From Varanus komodoensis (Eukaryota; Chordata; Lepidosauria; Squamata; Varanidae): DNA of 64,000 bases. Below the pieces are notes generated by a model, which made no database searches, had not been told where the DNA came from, and saw only the letters and a list, made by a program, of their open reading frames with translations. The stretch is taken from positions 95,777,136-95,841,135 of the forward strand of contig NW_025335268.1 in NCBI RefSeq assembly GCF_004798865.1, written 5' to 3'. The position numbers and the translations under genes are program-made. Positions within the stretch are counted from its first letter, which is position 1, and each line of letters starts with the position of its first letter. Positions 1 to 12,604 of the stretch are shown here, piece after piece.

Positions 1-3000
1 AATGGTGGCTTTTGTTCCACGCTCTGTCATGCATGAGGTGCTCAGATGACAGTTAGAGAAGATACAGAGTGCTGTATATGGGAGAAAGAGAAGGGGGGGG
101 GGTGAAGGGCTAGCAGTCAGTTTCATGGAGATCTGTTGTAATGGAGAGAAACTACAGGATCAACAGTTAAACTGTAAAAAAATATCCTTCCCTGTGATTT
201 ATGAGTTAACATGCATTAGTTCCACAAAAATATCTAAGTTGTGCACCATGACATTAAATGCAGCTATTTTTACATAAAGTATTTTTCTCCTGGATAGTCC
301 TCCATTGTTTCTACCTAAGCATGCTTAGAAACACTCCTTGGTTAACAAGTTAATAATAAAGGGTGCGTGTATCAATTTGGGGATGGGGTATGACTAGTAT
401 TTAAAAAACACAAGATATTTCACCACAGTTGGGAAGACTGTGACAGGGTAACCTGTGCGCTTTCCAGGGACCAAATCCTTAGGGGCAACTTCCAGGTCCC
501 TGCTCTTCCTTCCTAGGATTACCTTTGAACTGGACCTGGTCTAGACAGCACTTCAAATGCCAGTTTCCAGTAGAGGATTGTCCTTTGTAAAGTAGGACCC
601 AGGACCACCCTACAAACGGATATAAAGCTGATTTAAGCCTTGTGTTGCAAACCCCTTTGGGAGAGATGTCCTACCAAAATCAACTACCTGCCAAAACAAG
701 GGCACACACCCCATATAAATTATCCTCCTTGTTACAGCCTTCTCTTTTTAGAACAAAAACAGCAGGTGACACAGAGCTGTGTTTGGGGTCCTTGGGCTCT
801 TTCCCTACCCCTCGCAAGATTTTCCCTGCTTTGGTGTGACAAGATAGATTAAGCACTATTAATGGGGCATTTCCAGGAGAAGCAGTATCACCCACAGCTA
901 GGATGTCAAGAGTATAACACCAGTGTTTTGCAAACTCTTCAGGGTCGGTAGTTCAGCCACTGCTGTGGCAAGAGCACCAAGTGTCATGTGGTAAAGGTTT
1001 CTTACACTTACTGGTAAATAAACATATCTAAAGTTACAGCCTCCCTTGCTCTGATGTTTTCCCGAGCAACCCTCCCCTCTAGGTTTGATGATATACACAT
1101 ACCTGAGCACTGTCACCTTGATGCAGCAAGCTCTGTGCAGCGTCTTCAGTTGCTGTAAATATGGATGACTCTGCAAGATGGATTTAAATCGATTCAAGAC
1201 TTAAAAGTGTTGCTAAATGAATCACAGACGGCAATGAAATGGGTGTAAAGGTGGCACTAACACGGTCATTTCACTTGCGCTCATGATCTGTCCTTGCTTC
1301 AGGATTCAGAAGAGGGCCAGTTTGTTTGGCATTGTCAACATGTTGATGCAATTAGTTTAGTTCCCCATGTTTCCCATGTGCTTGCGTATATTGCATACCT
1401 GCTTTTTGTAACATCTTGGTTGAGGAAGAGAGCTGGAGTTCTCTAAATGTGCTCATTTTTGTGACCTCGACTTGGCTTAATAAGGATAGTACCCTGACAT
1501 ATATTCTAGCTTTTTGCTTATGTCCAGCAGAGCTATCTTTGCTTTTTAGAATAGCATGGTATTTCCAGTTCTGTACAGCCTCTCTTATCGACATGATCCA
1601 ACACAGAACAGGGTAGAGAAATCAGAAAACACTGGGGAAAGCAAGGCTGCTCTGCCATGTCGGGCAGCCGGTCCTTACCTGGGAATCATTGGTCTTGTGC
1701 TCTCCTACAGATAATCAAAGAGCATAAACAAGGCCTGTGCCCATGGATGGCTGCCACTGCTGCCTCTAGGCCAGATTCGTGCTATGGGTATAAACAGCAA
1801 AGTCATTCCCATGGAACCTGCCCTGGAAAGCGGAGTGAGAGAGGCCTCTGAGCCTGAGAGAAAAGGGATGTTAATTGGGTCCCACAGTCTTGCCTGGGGC
1901 AAGATGGAGCCACCCAGCTGTGGCAAAGGTGCTCTTGTCACTTAAATGCTGCATTAATGTGGGTTCGTTCGCCCTTAGAGACGGGGGCAGGGAGGGCTTT
2001 GCCTGTGCTTTGAGCTCTGAGAGGGTTGTTTTCACTCTCCAAGTCCCACTGCTAGCCCAAGTGCCTTCCCTTGCCACGGTCACACCTTCTGGCTTTTTAT
2101 GGGAGAGCTATCTGGGAGGGGGAGGGGGGACGTGTGTGCCATAACGATGGAACGCCACAATGGCTGCCCATCTCCCTGAGAGGTTCAACCTGGGGATTTG
2201 TCTCTGCATGAGCTGTCCCCAAATGTCTACCCTTTTGTCCTTGAGAAATGGAAGGGTACGTCTTCGCCTGGAAAGTTGCATCAAGCCAGACCAAACTTCT
2301 TAAATCAGGGTCATGGAAAGGAAATAATTCTTTTAAATTTGAGCAATGAGCAAATGCAATTAAAAATGTTCTGTACAAATCAGGAAACAGTCCTGTGGCA
2401 CTATTAAAATAAATTATTCATGGCATGTTTCGTGAGTGGACCTGTGGTCATACAGCATGAATTCTCTTCCCCTCTGTCACCTGTACACCTCCCTAATCTG
2501 TAAGGCTGAGGGGAAATTCAACCCCCATTAATATCTGTTTTGCCAGTGGACGTACATTGTTGGATGCAACCCATAGCAAGGGATAACTCACTAAACACAA
2601 GGCTTTTTTACTGGGAGCATTTGGAGTATTTGACACTTTTTAAGGAGGTGGAATTTTTAAATGGTTTTAAGTGATACTGCGTTTAACACAAACTGATCAA
2701 AATTCCCTTCCCTGTAAATGTATCCCCCCTTTAGGAGGAAACAAGGGCAACACTTTGAGTTTGATAGTTTTGGGTAAAGAGGAAGAGTTGGAACAAATTT
2801 GTAGTATCTTTTCTAGCAAATTTCTAGCATTTCTAAGCATTTCCAAGCATTAGCATTTCTAAGGTGCATGTGGGAAGCAAAACTTGCAACATGGAAGAGA
2901 AGATTAGATGAAGTGTTGCACCTTAAGTCTAAAGCTGCTCCTACAGTGGCCAGGCTTTTAGCAGCCATATTATAGCAGAACCTTTGCTCATTTTGTCCTG

Positions 3001-3150
3001 ACAGTGGATGCAATCAAGCAATGCCCTTTACTGGAGTGGGGTGATTCCCTCCTGTCCCTTACCTCTTGCTCTCCTTCCTGCTTTTCTTCTTAACTAGCAT
3101 GTATACATCAAAACAGTAATCTGCCTAATTGAGGGGAGGGACATTCTAAT
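1..3150. other. Upstream intergenic DNA, no gene seen
   Basis: No coding exon with splice sites or recognisable protein similarity is visible on either strand. Open frames here are all under about 100 codons and look random. A G-run lies near 92-103. A short degenerate remnant of a common reptile repeat (the 'cttgtggcacctta' type) is seen around 2376-2420. The rest is anonymous. Confidence 0.6.
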
Positions 3151-3219
3151 TTCAAGGGTATTTTGGTATTAGCAGAAGTGGCAGGTCTGAGGGGCCCTTG
3201 CAGCGCTGTTGTCAAGTGT

Positions 3220-3550
3220 CGGCAAGGCTGGGTACCTGCTGAGTGCCCATATGCTAGCAGAAACCCACTGAGAAGAAGACTCCCCTGGATTTGCTTGTCC
3301 ATTTCACTGCTACTGTCTGCTTGTTCTCCTGTTTCTTGCTCTGGCCCAGAAAACTGTGGTGGTGAGAAGGAAGGGCAGCAGGTCCTGCACCTTCCTTCTT
3401 GCTCCTTGGTCCTCTGCTTGCCAAGCAGGTAAGTGGCAGCAGTGGTTCAAAAAAGGGGAAGAGCAAGAGCAGCTGGTAACAGTGGCATGGTAAGGTAGAT
3501 TCACTGAGGGAGAGAGCCTTGGAGGGTTTATTAGCTAAAACCACCTCCTA
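3220..3550 (+). repeat. Unnamed interspersed repeat R1, copy A
   Basis: This copy shares the order of landmarks found in five other places in the window: a 'ctgcttgttc' block, a 'ctctggccc' block, 'ggtggtgagaagga' followed by a 'gcttgccaagcaggtaagtggcagcag' type block split by mutations, then 'gattcactgagggagag'. Copies differ by many substitutions, so the family is old. I do not recognise its Repbase name. No coding capacity is seen. Confidence 0.6.
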
Positions 3551-4660
3551 ATTGGGAGGTGGCAAAGTGCTTTCTGCTGGACTTTCTACTATGTCTGTTT
3601 CTCCTCCCCCAGTGGGCTATGAACTACCTGCCATTTTAATTACCCAGAATGCCCCTGTTGTAGACTCACTCCAGAGCACAAGTTTAAATGGCAGGTACCT
3701 CATGGATCCAGGGCTAACATCAAAAGGAAGGTTCTGCCAGAGGGCTGAAGTCAGCCCTGCTTACCATGAAAATAATTGTAATCAAATCAAATCAAATTAC
3801 AACACAACATGACAAAACATAACAAAACATCACCTGGCACATAATGGGTTTGTTCAAAAGGCCATCATTTATCCTGACTGCAGATGGACGACTAGCACAA
3901 GTTACAACTAAGGTGTGTATGAATGCTGTCAGAGGAAAGTTTGAGAAAGAATAACCTCTGTTATGCTAAAAGAAAATGAAAGTAACAGATTGACTAGAAA
4001 TAAGCTGGCTTTGGATAAATAGAATCTAAAAACAAGAATAAGGCATTTGATCGCTGAGATGCCCTCGTGGACCATATCTCAAAGACAATAGAACCTTAAA
4101 ACATGTGGTTTGGTTTTGCTGCTGGAGCTCAGCTTTCATGGTGTCTTGAGATATGACACCATAAGATATGAGTGCCACCTAGTGGACAGAAGCTGAATCC
4201 AAAACCATAGTGTCTCGCACGCTAGATATGGTGAAAAGCCTCTGCTACCAACAGACCAGATCATTTTCCTGTGTGTGTTGCTGGTGTTGTTTATATGACT
4301 CAAACATTTCCTGGAAAGATCTCTTGAAAGCAGTTCTTGGAAAGAGCTGAAGAGACTGGTCTGATTTTCTAGGAACCATCTTTCCATCTCTAGCAATTTG
4401 CATGCATGAAGGTTTTAACTGAGCTCAGGTGGGAGAGCAAAACAGAGTGGGGAGCGATTTCTCGTTGCTCATTTATATCCCAGGGAATCACAGTCCAGTG
4501 GTAAGGAACTACAGTGTTTTCCTTTTCTTGCAAGCAGAGGTGAGCACATTTCCCTGCACGCCTGTCTCTGTGTTTACAAATCTTCTAGAGAGTGTGATGC
4601 AACAGCCATTTTTTCTTCCCTTCAAATGTTTATACAAACAGTCTTATTTTTTCTGGTTGG
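3551..4660. other. Intergenic, anonymous; short AT-rich simple sequence
   Basis: A low-complexity stretch rich in 'aatcaa' and 'aacaaaacat' units lies at about 3777-3832. A CTCF-like motif at 4174-4185 is listed separately. Nothing else is recognisable. Confidence 0.45.
4174..4185 (-). promoter_or_regulatory. CTCF-like motif
   Basis: The + strand reads gccacctagtgg. Its reverse complement, ccactaggtggc, fits the core of the vertebrate CTCF consensus. A 12-bp core match alone occurs by chance at appreciable frequency, so occupancy is inferred, not shown. It lies about 12.4 kb upstream of the FGF8 start codon. Confidence 0.3.
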
Positions 4661-4759
4661 GTTAAATGAGCAAAATTCAAAGTCTATTATCACAATGAAG
4701 CAATAATATGAATTCTTAGGATTTGCTTAGTCCAACTGGTCAAACTACTTAATATGAAG

Positions 4760-5520
4760 TGTTCCATGAAAAACAACCCTGGAAGGAGGGACTTGAAACA
4801 ACTCCTGATGAAAGTGAAAGACGAAGTACAAAAGAAGGACTGAAACGGAATATTACAAAAAACTACGATTATAGAGGAATTACACAGCTTTACTGCCAAC
4901 AATGAAGAAACTGAAACTGTGAAAGATTTTGCAAACTTTGGCTTGGTGATCAATTCAAAGAGAGACAGCAAAGAAATTTGAAGAAGACTGAGATTTGGAA
5001 GGGCAGCAATGAAAGAACTAGAAAAGATCATGAAGCGTAAGGATGATTCAGTGGAGATCAAGGCCAAGATCATTCACACCATTGTATTCCTGATCATTAT
5101 GTATGGGTGTAAAAGAAGGACGGTGAAGAAAGCTAACAGGAAGAAACTTGTGGCATTCAGAAGGAGGAGAGCTTTGCAAATACTCTGGACTGACAGAAAG
5201 ACAAACAAGTGGGTCCTAAATCAAATCAAGCCAGAACTTTCTCTAGCAGCAAAAATCACAAAACTGGGGCTGTCATATTTCAGGCATGTCAAGAGAAGGT
5301 ATGATTCCCTGCAGAAGACAATCATGCTAGGGAAAGTTGAAGGCAGAAGAAGAAAAGGAAGACCAAATAAGAGATGAATTGACTCCATAAAGGAAGCCAC
5401 AGCCTTGAATTGAAAACAGCTAAGCTGGGATGCCATGGATAGGACACTTTGGAGGGCTTTCATTCATAGGGTTGTCATGAGTTGGAGATGACCTGACAGT
5501 GCTAAGCAGCACATAACGCC
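4760..5520 (+). mobile_element. RTE/Bov-B-like LINE, 3' part, decayed
   Basis: An open frame of 122 codons at 5009-5377 reads like the C-terminal part of an RTE/Bov-B reverse transcriptase polyprotein: an MYGC motif, a KKANRKK block, then an SLQKTIMLGKVEGRRRKGR block matching the conserved 'SLEKTLMLGKIEGRRRRGR' tail of Bov-B. The DNA after the stop ends in a 'gttgtcatgagttggagatgacctgacagtg'-like 3' end (about 5470-5505), typical of this clade. The 5' boundary is uncertain and the element is 5'-truncated. The polymerase core is not present. Confidence 0.75.
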
Positions 5521-5649
5521 TCCCTCCATATACACCTGCCTGGTCCTTACATTCTTACATGAAGGTCCTTCTCCAAGACACCTCCTTGAAGGAACTCAGG
5601 AGGGCTGTTACAAGGAGTGGCACCCTGTTTATGCTCTCCAGAGAGGTTT

Positions 5650-5825
5650 GTCTGAAGTTGCCTCTTTATTCCTTCCAACAACAGACCAAAAACTTTTTAT
5701 CTAACCACTATTTTAATTGTTGATTTAATCCCATTTTAATAAAATGCTGTAAATTGTTTTTATATTTTTAAAATTGTAAACCATCTCAAGATTTTATATG
5801 AAAATAATTAAGTTTTGCCAAAGTG
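5650..5825 (+). repeat. L2-like LINE 3' tail fragment
   Basis: T/A-rich sequence with 'ttttaattgttgattt', 'ttgtaaaccatctc' and a degenerate AT tail resembles the 3' untranslated end of L2-type LINEs in reptiles. Only the terminal part is present. Confidence 0.45.
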
Positions 5826-8010
5826 GGATTAGAGATGGGGATTTCCAAGGTACATTCAACAGCATTAAAAACAAAATTTAATCTGAAACATTTTTTCTTT
5901 CAGGTTAAGGAGTTTGCAGAAGTTGTGGCTCACATTTTATTTGGCGATGGAGGAGAACAAGGCAACAAGTCCCTTTAGCTGAGGCTGCATGTGTGTATAT
6001 AGAGTGTGGGAAGAGAAAAAGAAAAAAATGGAAGCCCCGGCTCTTGTCACTCATGGCTCAGGCTGACAGGGGCTATGCTGGTGGCAAAAAGGCACTGATT
6101 GCTGATTTGAGGAAACAAAATAGCTGTTGTAATTATGGGCTTTGATAAGATAAGGTCTTGTGTGTTTTGGGAGGGGGACACTCCTGAGCAACCACTAGCC
6201 ATTTACACTGAATTAGCAGCTGTCACTCATTTTGAACACAGGCAGTGGGGCTGGTTGGAGGTTTCTTTACTGGATAATTTATCTGCAAAACAGAGGGGCT
6301 ATGGGGCATTTAGACTGCAACCAGATTTCCTCTTCCTTACCTCCCCTCCTTCTGACCAATCTGTGTTTGTGTTTCATGTACAAGCATGAAGGACCTGGCG
6401 CCTGATCTGGGATGGGTAAGCAGATGGACCTTGCTCTGTCTCTCTCTGGGAACACCAGCATGTCCTTTCTTGATTTTTCACCAGCTCTTGCACACCCATG
6501 CTGCTGGCTTCACTTCAGTGATACTACCTGTATGTCCTGAAAAGCAAGCCATTTTTTAAAATGTGTGAAATGCTGCTTTCCTCCTCTTCTTGCCCTACTT
6601 GAGATTTCTTAAATGCTGAGAACTTCCTTGGCCCTGTGTTCAAAAGCCAAAAGCAGAGGAACACCTGTTTTCCCACCTAGCTGAACCAAGAAGGAAATCT
6701 GTCCAGGTAAGGAGCAGCTGGCATGTGCCAGCTATTGGGAACTGCAGAATACCTTTGGTGTTGTGCAGTCTAACTGCATGAACTTACTCCTAGGTAAGCA
6801 CGGACAAACTGCAGCCAAAGTAGAAATTGGAAGGAAGGAAGGAAGGAAGGAAGGAAGGAAGGAAGGAAGGAAGGAAAGTGCACTCCATGCTAGAATCTGA
6901 AGAAATCAAATATCTTGCATAGGTTCCCTTTAATTTTTTTTTACCCTGGTTTCAATACTTATTGCTATCTTAAATCACTGCTAGATATATTTTGGTGGGT
7001 GTTTTATTTTCCTTTTCCTAGCATTGAAATTGTTACTCTCTGCTCATAAAGGTGTTTGTATCAAGGACTAGAGAAAAGTTTGTTATCTGATTTGAGCCTC
7101 CAAAGTTAGTTGTTTAGAGGGCTACTCTGGAGTTGCACAAAACAGTTGCAAATACAGGTGCCCAGATGATTGCTGGTAATCTTTCTGCCTTTCCCATCAA
7201 ATTTCAGCCCACCTCATTTCAGCAGGTGAATGATCTTTGCATACTATGCTGCTGCTTATGATTTCTCTTCCTCCATCCCTCCACTCATTTTTGAGGCTGA
7301 GGCAAGTAGCTTGCTACACAAAGCCTTCACTCACTTGCAAGACTGGATTAGAAACACTCTTTTAAAAGTACAAACCAGGTTTTGGCAGTAGTTCTGTGAG
7401 AAGCATCCCTGTCATTAGGCAGAGTAAGGCGGCAGCTTCAGATGGTTCTATTTTATGGCCAGGATGGCCTGCACAAACCATTTATTGTTAGATTTCCTGC
7501 CTCGGTTGACAAAATTACTTGCATGGCCTTGGATTCTGTGCACCTTGACAGGGCAAGAGTGGAATTTGCTGTTCTGTTGCAGGCAGCAAAGCAACTTCTA
7601 GGGTCAGTCCTGAAGCTTATACTCACTTACCTGAACTAAATCCATTTGATCTCGATGGAATATACTTCTGAACAGACATGTATGCTGTTACTCTTTTGGA
7701 CAACAGAAGAAGGGAAACATGTTTTTTTTAATTGTGCAGTTGCCTCTTCTCCATGTAGTGAGTAAACCATGGCCTATAACTGATTATTCCTTGTATGCCC
7801 TGAGGTTGAGTGTAGAAATCATCCACAAAGAAGGAAATCAATCTAGAGTTTAAGCTGTTTGAACTTGCTTTGGTTCACAGAACTGACACCAGCCAAAAAA
7901 GGAATTGAGATATGCCAAACTTTGCTTAGCTTACCCCAGATGCCACCTGGGTCTGAGCTCCCATGTGCTAATTCATTTGTGAGTGCAGCTGAAGGTGCTG
8001 CTTAACACCT
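5826..8010. other. Intergenic, anonymous apart from a GGAA microsatellite
   Basis: No exon, RNA gene or clear transposon was recognised. The open frames at 6135-6389 and 7442-7639 are short and lack any recognisable domain. Confidence 0.5.
6829..6876 (+). repeat. (GGAA)n microsatellite
   Basis: About twelve perfect tandem GGAA units. GGAA is the core of ETS-family binding sites; any regulatory role is speculation. Confidence 0.95.
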
Positions 8011-8014
8011 TTCA

Positions 8015-8515
8015 AGCCATTCAGCACCCGAAGAACCAGCATCTCCCGCGTGAACCCACCCTCTCTTTAAGATCAGCTGCTGCAGACCTGTTGCCTTCAC
8101 AGACATGGCTGGAGGTAGTCCACAAGAGGGTTTTCTTGGTGGTGGCACCCGGGGAGTGGAGCTCCCTGCCCCTGAGGGCAAATGCACTGGCTGGAAGGGG
8201 CTGGGAGTTGTGGGCCAGTGCGCCTGGAAAGCACCAGTTTAGGGAAGGCGGAGTCAGGCTACCTTCCTTTTACTTGTTCTTCCAAAAGGGGAAGGCAGGT
8301 CCTCCAACAAGCTTGTACTTCTGATGTTGCTTAATTTCAATTTTCACTGTTAGTTTGGTCTTTTTTGTTTGGATGGTTGGTTTTACTGCTGTTTTAGCCT
8401 ACGCATATGATAATGAATAGTCGCTGTTCTTATATTTTGTAAGCTACTTTGAACACTTCCTAATATGAGGAGAAAAATAGGGTATGACTTCTTTAAATAA
8501 AGTAGTAATGTACCA
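8015..8515 (+). mobile_element. L2-like LINE, 3' end
   Basis: The 'tttcttggtggtggcacccggggagtggagctccctgcc' region (8131-8171) encodes the V-A-P-G-x-W-x-S-L-P motif seen at the C-terminus of L2-clade proteins. It is followed by an AT-rich 3' UTR with 'tttgtaagctactttgaac' and a short 'aaataaa' tail. It is strongly 5'-truncated with no intact ORF. Confidence 0.55.
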
Positions 8516-8856
8516 TTTTTATGCTAGATGCATCAGTGCCCATTTCTTTGTACTAGTATATTTTGTTTAATCTACTACAGCAATGAGATAACATTAATTA
8601 CAAATACAATACTATATACAACATTATTTATTTCTTTATAGAGGGTGAATCCAGATTTAGACCCATGAAATGGGGCTGGCAGAAGTGGACCTCCCCACCT
8701 GGCAACTCCTCCACCCTCCTGAACATGCTGGGGACAATGAGGAAAAAGGCGGTGGGGAGTGGGTGAAATTTCTGAAAATTGGGCAGAGGCAGTTTCTGTG
8801 AGAGGAGCATCTCTGTTCCCCAAACAAAGATTCCGATCCAACTCAGTATTTATATA

Positions 8857-9551
8857 CTGTGGTACCTTGGCTCATGAACTGATCCAGGACTCTGGTTGTG
8901 ACCCAAATTGGTCGTGAGCCAAGTTAAATTTCCCCATAAGGTTCAATGTAAATAAGGTTAATCCGTTCTGTAACCATTTTTTTAATCAGAAAAATGTGAA
9001 GCAAAGTGACAACAAAAAAATTGTGGCCATCTCTCCCCCCACCACCCCCAGCAGGTCCGAGATCGTGCCTGTCATCCCTGCAACTGCCTGTCATCCCTGC
9101 AGGCACCTGTCTTCCCGGCGCACTGGGGGGTTGGGGGGGAGAAACAGGCGTGATCGCAGGCGCACTGGGGGAGGGAGAGATGGGCGCAAATGGTGCGCTG
9201 GGGGTGAGGAGATGGCCTCGATCGTAGTTGCTTTCGTGCAGGGAAGGTGTGCCTGATCAGAGGCGTGCTCCTGCAGGAAGACCGGCAGAATCTCGAACAT
9301 CTCCCCCACAGCTCTGCTGTGCTGCTCCCGTCTTTCCTGCAGCCACGCGCCTCTGATCATGGACACCTTCCCTGCATGAAAGCAACTGTGATCATGGCCA
9401 TCTCCCCACTGCGGGGGTGTGGGGGAGATGGCTACGATCTTAGTCGCCACCCAAAGTGGTGTTCGTGACCCAGGTAAAAATGTTTCAGTAATTTTTGTTC
9501 GCGACCCGATTTGTTCGTGAGCCAAGGCGTTCGTCAGCAGAGGTACCACTG
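8857..9551. mobile_element. Foldback MITE with nested palindromes
   Basis: The ends are inverted: the left reads (ta)ctgtggtacc and the right, reverse-complemented, reads (ta)cagtggtacct. This is flanked by TA, consistent with a Tc1/mariner-like target duplication. The terminal arms of about 90 bp carry 'gtgagccaag'/'gttcgtgagccaaggc' repeats. Inside is a second, GC-rich inverted repeat: about 9213-9285 pairs with about 9330-9410, around blocks such as 'gcagggaaggtgt' and 'acaccttccctgc'. There is no transposase. The 152-codon open frame on the minus strand (9091-9549) is a by-product of the palindrome. Confidence 0.75.
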
Positions 9552-10305
9552 TACTGTCCCCAAACCAGAGTTCTCTATGCAGTTTTCCAATAATAATAAA
9601 ATGAAGGTAAACAAACTTATAAGATAAAAATGTGTTAAATTAACTGGCATAAAACCAGAGTGTAGACAAGAGCAATAAGGAGCTTTTGTGCCAGGGTTTA
9701 CACAGCAGGAGGATGATATTTAGGACTGAAAAGCCCCGGAAGGGGGGAAAAGTGTTTTCACCTGGTGTGATCACACAGATTACAGTGTAGGCACCAGATA
9801 TGCCTTTCTTGGGGAGACATTCCACTGCTGAGTGGCTGGAAAGGCCCTCCCCATGAAAATACACATGCACCACATTAAAACAAGAAGGCTGCATCTTAAG
9901 ACAACAAAATTCTAATTCAGTTAAAAGCTCTTGGGAATATCAAGAGATTCAGCTGTTGTCTAAAAGGTGGTTAAGGAGGATACCAAGCAAACCTCCTTGG
10001 ACTGATCACACAATAATCTTTCTTGCTGGTCTGTATAAAAAACAGTCCCAACAAAGGTAGCGGTAGGAGCTTTGTAGCCACAGTTGGCTGCTCCATTGTA
10101 TCATAAGGACCTTCCTGCAACTCATGAAACCAACTCACAAATGAAGCGCTCCCTGAAGAAGCTACTCTAACGTCACTGTTTCATTTTCAGTTTATATTGT
10201 TGCTTTAATTCCCTGGTGTATCCTCCTCTGGAGAGACAGTTGCTTGAAAACCTATCTTGGTCTACATTGGAAACAGAAAGCTAGGAGGCTGAAATTGCAT
10301 TGCAA

Positions 10306-10363
<58 letters not shown>

Positions 10364-10890
10364 TACTTTACCCTCATAATATATGTTGAGAGTTGATTGG
10401 AAATGTATGATCAAATGTTTTGATGGGGATCCAAGTTGTCCCTAAATCTTAAAAAGCAACAAGCAAGGGATGGGTCTGGTGGTCCTGCAGTTTCTCATAG
10501 GGGTTTCATTTTTCATTTTCCTTGAAAATGTCAGTGCATATCATTGAAGACAGAATACTGGGTTGAGTGCTCTGAACTCACTCAGCAGGAAATATTTCTT
10601 TACAATAACTTTGGGTTTTGACAAACTTTCCATTGATTTCTAGACACTTTCCAAATGATTTGCCTAGGGTTATATGGTTTCTGAGGTTTCTTTTCCTTAG
10701 CTGAAATCCATTTTTCAAAGGTTTTGGTTTTGAAAACAAAAGAGAATAATGAAAACTTAACTTTTAATGTCAAAAGCAATCAATACTGACATTAATCTGA
10801 CTGGCCAGGGGGATACCCAGCAAAATTATTCAGATGATCCACTGTGGATACAAGGATATGCTGTTCACAAAATCTTACACTGCTAAAGAG
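9552..10890. other. Intergenic, anonymous apart from a TG microsatellite
   Basis: No gene or clear transposon was recognised. Short open frames only. Confidence 0.5.
10311..10361 (+). repeat. (TG)n microsatellite
   Basis: About 25 uninterrupted TG units. It is probably length-polymorphic. Confidence 0.97.
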
Positions 10891-10892
10891 AA

Positions 10893-11010
10893 AATAGCAA
10901 AGTCTTATTGCACCTTAATCTCATGCCACAGATTTACTGTGGTGTAAGCTTTTGCGAGCTGAAGCTTACGACATAGTAAGTGACAAGTCTTTTGGGTTGT
11001 GGCAGCAAAA
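10893..11010 (+). repeat. Degenerate reptile repeat ('cttgtggcacctta' type)
   Basis: The region reads 'agtcttattgcacctta' then 'gtggtgtaagcttttgcgagc', the same landmarks in the same order as the copy at 48228-48320. Its family name is not certain to me. Confidence 0.45.
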
Positions 11011-11731
11011 ACAGCAAATACAGTCCCCCCTCTGGAAGTTATCAAAGAGCTACATGGAAAATAAAAATTAGTTTAGAAAAATAGATTTGCATAACTTATT
11101 GCTGAATCTACATTTGATCTAGAATGTGTGTGTTTTGGGTTTTTTTCTAGTAGAAGGGAAAAGGCATTCCCATTTCCAGCAAACACAAAGTGGCATAGAA
11201 GACAGGCTCCTGTACTCCTATGCCCTCCCTTACCTTCCTCAGTTTCCAGTGGAATTAGTGGGGCTGCAGCTTTTGGCCTTATCAGTGTACAGAGCAGATA
11301 AAGTTACCACTCAAACAGAAGGTGTGTGGCTTCTGAACCCTCTTGGGGCTTTCCCCTCACCAGCTGACCTGCTCTGTCATGCGGGTTGGCTGCCGAGAGC
11401 AGCAGGCAAGGGCAGGGGATTATTTGGGGGCATTGCAGTGGGTTTGTGCATGTTTGTGCCACCAGGGTCCTTTCTCTCCTCCCCCCTACTCCCGGCCCCA
11501 GAATGGCTTAGCTTGCTTGGAAGTGGCAGGAGAGAGGAAGGGTAAGCAGATAATGAGACTTAGCAAAGATAATAGGCACTGTGCTTATTTATTTGTTTGG
11601 TGGTGTCTTTTCCCCCCTCCTGAAATACTCCTCCTTTACTCTAATCCCTTTAATGTCTCTCACTTGCTGTAGTTAGCTTGTGCAGTGCCTATCCCAATCC
11701 ACACAATCAGATTTCTGTGACCCTGTGCCTA

Positions 11732-11815
11732 GTAAGGTGCCTTCCAGAAGTGCTGGACTGTAGCTCCCACTGGGGACAGGAATTTCAGTCCAAAACATCT
11801 GGAAGGCACCTGCCA
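11732..11815. repeat. Palindromic MITE, family M1
   Basis: The left end has ggtgccttccagaagtg and the right end acatctggaaggcacctg, forming an imperfect foldback. The same plan recurs at 12605-12745, 14115-14215, 14277-14420, 23165-23262, 23490-23610, 24895-24985, 26385-26450, 29200-29370, 29638-29745, 41180-41330 and 50160-50290. This is a very common non-autonomous DNA-transposon-like repeat of sauropsids with 'ccctccagatgttg' arms. Confidence 0.7.
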
Positions 11816-12604
11816 GGAGAAGGCTGCAGTGGAACAGTGGGCCATAACTTAGCATACTACTTTATATAGCTATATGGTGGCTATCACTTTTGAGAGTGCC
11901 TGCATTCCATTTTGGATGGAGATTGCTCATCATTAGATCCTCTTTGTGGGCACATGAATGTCCCTAGCTGGAATACTTGGCTGTACCAGAAGAACAAATT
12001 TCAGTCGGAGAGCAGAACAAAGCAAGAACTGCTCCGGAAAGTCACATGGGGATGCAAAAGGTTCTTAAAGTCATCCTGGAAAAATGTTGCCCGAATTTAT
12101 TATTCAACCTAACCTGTGAGCAGACTCTTGCATTCTTAGTAGAGTATCCCTGGAAGAAGCTGCCTGGCCTTTTGGATGTCAGAGTTCTGTATGCGCATGT
12201 GTTCTTGCATGTCCGTGTCCTTGTGCATGTGTATGTTCACAGGATGACCTCAAAAGTGAGCACCAGCTGCAGGCCAGGAGACCCTCACAAAATATGGCCA
12301 TTGGGACTGATCCATAACATGTCTTTACCACTAGCAACCAGGCTGTCAACATGGAGCAGCCGATGACTTCTGCATCATGCCGAGGGGGCTGTGCTTTAGG
12401 CGCAAGAGGGTCAATTTTAAACACAACATGGGTGGTTTGCTGTGAGGTGGTCAACTTAAATGCTGGACTTGTGAGGTTCCTAAAATTCATCCTTGGAGAG
12501 GTGATGGTATCTCACCTTTGCTTGCAGATATGTACTAGCTACCTGTTTTTCCCCCGTGGATGTGATTCTTAGTACTTAGTTTAACTGTTAAAAGCCCTAA
12601 GACT

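Noticed and set aside
9091-9549. 152-codon open frame on the minus strand
   Set aside because: It lies wholly inside the foldback element and reads palindromic DNA; no protein family is recognisable.
10311-10361. CRISPR-like or satellite array
   Set aside because: Simple dinucleotide tract without spacers or longer repeat units.
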